Shown: one piece after another, positions 63,102 to 64,000 of the stretch
Numbering within the stretch: position 1 is the stretch's first letter
Layout: each line of letters opens with the position of its first letter
Assembly: GCF_900461105.1 (NCBI RefSeq)
Contig: NZ_UFWZ01000001.1
Span: 620,001 to 684,000 of the forward strand
Direction of reading: 5' to 3'
DNA length: 64,000 nucleotides
Source: Clostridium putrefaciens
GTDB taxonomy: Bacteria > Bacillota > Clostridia > Clostridiales > Clostridiaceae
Notes under the pieces: generated by a model
Told to the model about the DNA's origin: nothing
Seen by the model: only the letters and a program-made list of their open reading frames with translations
Databases searched by the model: none
Position numbers and translations under genes: made by a program

Positions 63102-64000
63102 TGGTAGAAAGATTAGAGCAGAACAAAAAGCTTAATATTGAAGAAATCCTAAAGGATTTAGATAAGTATGAGCCGAAATGGAGAGGATGGCATTGGAGGG
63201 AAGAGGTAGTGGATGGAAAGGTTGGAGAGTTTAGTTACAAAGAAATATCAGCTCCTTTGAAAAAAAGTCATCCACTCCCGGCTGCAAGAAGTTTTGAGGG
63301 GATAGATCCACAACCAAGGGCTGTTATTACAACGGAAATTGCTTCAGGTAGGTTTGAAGATGATATAAGAAGAATGAGAATGGCAGCTTGGCATGGTGCA
63401 GATCATTTAATGGTTATAAGAACTGCAGGACAAAGTCATTTTGATGGATTAATAGAAGGAAGTCCAGAAGGCATAGGTGGCGTACCTATTACGAGAAAGG
63501 AGATTAGGGCTACAAGAAAAGCCATAGATTTAATAGAAGAAGAAGTAGGAAGGAAGATTAACTTTCACTCTTATGTATCTGGGGTAGCTGGGCCGGATGT
63601 AGCTGTTATGTTTGCAGAAGAGGGGGTTAACGGGGCACATCAAGATCCTCAATATAATGTTCTTTATAGGAATATAAATATGTTTAGATCCTTTGTAGAC
63701 GCTGCAACAGCAAAGCATATAATGGCTTATGTAGATATGCTTCAAATAGATGGAGCTCATAACGCTAATGCTACAGCTATGAAGGGATATAATGTGATGC
63801 CAGAACTTATGGTTCAACACGCTATAAATTCAAAGTTTTCAGAAATGGTTGGAATAAAGCCAGAGAATATAGCACTTTCAACGGTGCCACCGACTTCTGC
63901 ACCGGCTCCTTGTATGAGATACGATCTACCTTACGCAGTAGCACTTAGGCAGTTTTTCAAAAAGTATAAAATGAGAGCTCAAATGAACACTAAATATATA
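63101..64000 (+). CDS. oraE: D-ornithine 4,5-aminomutase, large subunit (3' end outside window)
   Basis: The first 300 codons of OraE, which migrates the terminal amino group of D-ornithine to make 2,4-diaminopentanoate using adenosylcobalamin and PLP. Seen here: the start VERLEQNKKLNIEEILKDL, KSHPLPAARSFEGIDPQPRAVITTEIASGRFEDDIRRMRMAAWHGADH, and the TIM-barrel body. The Rossmann B12-binding domain lies beyond the window. Frame is open to the last base. Confidence 0.95.
   Translation, partial: MVERLEQNKKLNIEEILKDLDKYEPKWRGWHWREEVVDGKVGEFSYKEISAPLKKSHPLPAARSFEGIDPQPRAVITTEIASGRFEDDIRRMRMAAWHGADHLMVIRTAGQSHFDGLIEGSPEGIGGVPITRKEIRATRKAIDLIEEEVGRKINFHSYVSGVAGPDVAVMFAEEGVNGAHQDPQYNVLYRNINMFRSFVDAATAKHIMAYVDMLQIDGAHNANATAMKGYNVMPELMVQHAINSKFSEMVGIKPENIALSTVPPTSAPAPCMRYDLPYAVALRQFFKKYKMRAQMNTKYI

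Noticed and set aside
1-64000. tRNA genes, CRISPR arrays, insertion sequences and prophage genes
   Set aside because: I looked for T-loop/GTTCGAATC patterns, spaced short repeats, transposase or integrase motifs and phage structural genes on both strands and found none; a tool-based scan would be needed to exclude short or degenerate cases.

Overview
The window is A+T-rich, densely packed, mostly + strand DNA with strong GGAGG-type ribosome binding sites, frequent TTG/GTG starts and many intrinsic terminators. The gene content (selenoprotein reductase of the glycine/sarcosine/betaine family, glycyl-radical hydroxyproline dehydratase, B12-dependent ornithine aminomutase, hybrid cluster protein, butanol-type alcohol dehydrogenase, c-di-GMP-II and cobalamin riboswitches) points to an anaerobic amino-acid-fermenting (Stickland) Clostridium or close relative. 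The species cannot be named from the sequence alone. I saw no tRNA, rRNA, CRISPR array, insertion sequence or prophage.

Layout. 1-2386: folate operon (end of folE, folP, folB, folK, HD-domain gene). 2495-7919: GntR/FCD regulator, grdX, a component-B proprotein, a Sec-containing component-B subunit read through UGA at 6186, and an NSS-family transporter; grdA, grdC and grdD are not here. 8085-8987: a c-di-GMP-II riboswitch with an overlapping terminator in front of prepilin peptidase. 9340-14849: DUF523/DUF1722 protein, class II photolyase, MerR-TipAS regulator, hydroxylamine reductase, CGGC-like protein. 14863-15848: an unassigned structured-RNA candidate followed by two tandem paralogous small proteins. 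15957-22657: NUDIX hydrolase, EamA exporter, lipA/lplA (minus strand), SEC-C protein, DEAD-box helicase. 22965-29942: surface and accessory region with a repeat-rich transglutaminase-like LPKTG protein, two small proteins, a butanol-type dehydrogenase, and an odd fusion of a SARP-type winged helix with an LPKTG-tailed module. 30161-34278: hydroxyproline-to-proline operon. 34503-39852: cobalamin riboswitch and a 1608-residue wall-anchored protein built like transcobalamin/intrinsic factor (alpha-barrel repeats plus a DUF4430-like domain). 39943-58190: three chemoreceptors, SNF2 helicase, MsrA, S9 peptidase, NfeD/flotillin pair, L,D-transpeptidase, MATE pump. 58319-64000: DegV, a RocR-like sigma-54 activator, then ortA-ortB-oraS-oraE behind a -24/-12 promoter.

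How it fits together. Three modules serve amino-acid fermentation: reduction of glycine or a methylated derivative (sarcosine, betaine) through a selenoprotein, hydroxyproline conversion to proline (a Stickland acceptor), and oxidative ornithine breakdown. The ornithine mutase needs adenosylcobalamin, and the window also holds a B12 riboswitch in front of a candidate B12-capturing surface protein. The strongest leads are (1) that cobalamin-linked surface protein, (2) the ornithine operon's sigma-54 promoter with three matching 14-bp dyads as candidate activator sites, (3) the c-di-GMP control of prepilin peptidase, (4) the SARP/LPXTG fusion, and (5) the structured RNA with its tandem small proteins.
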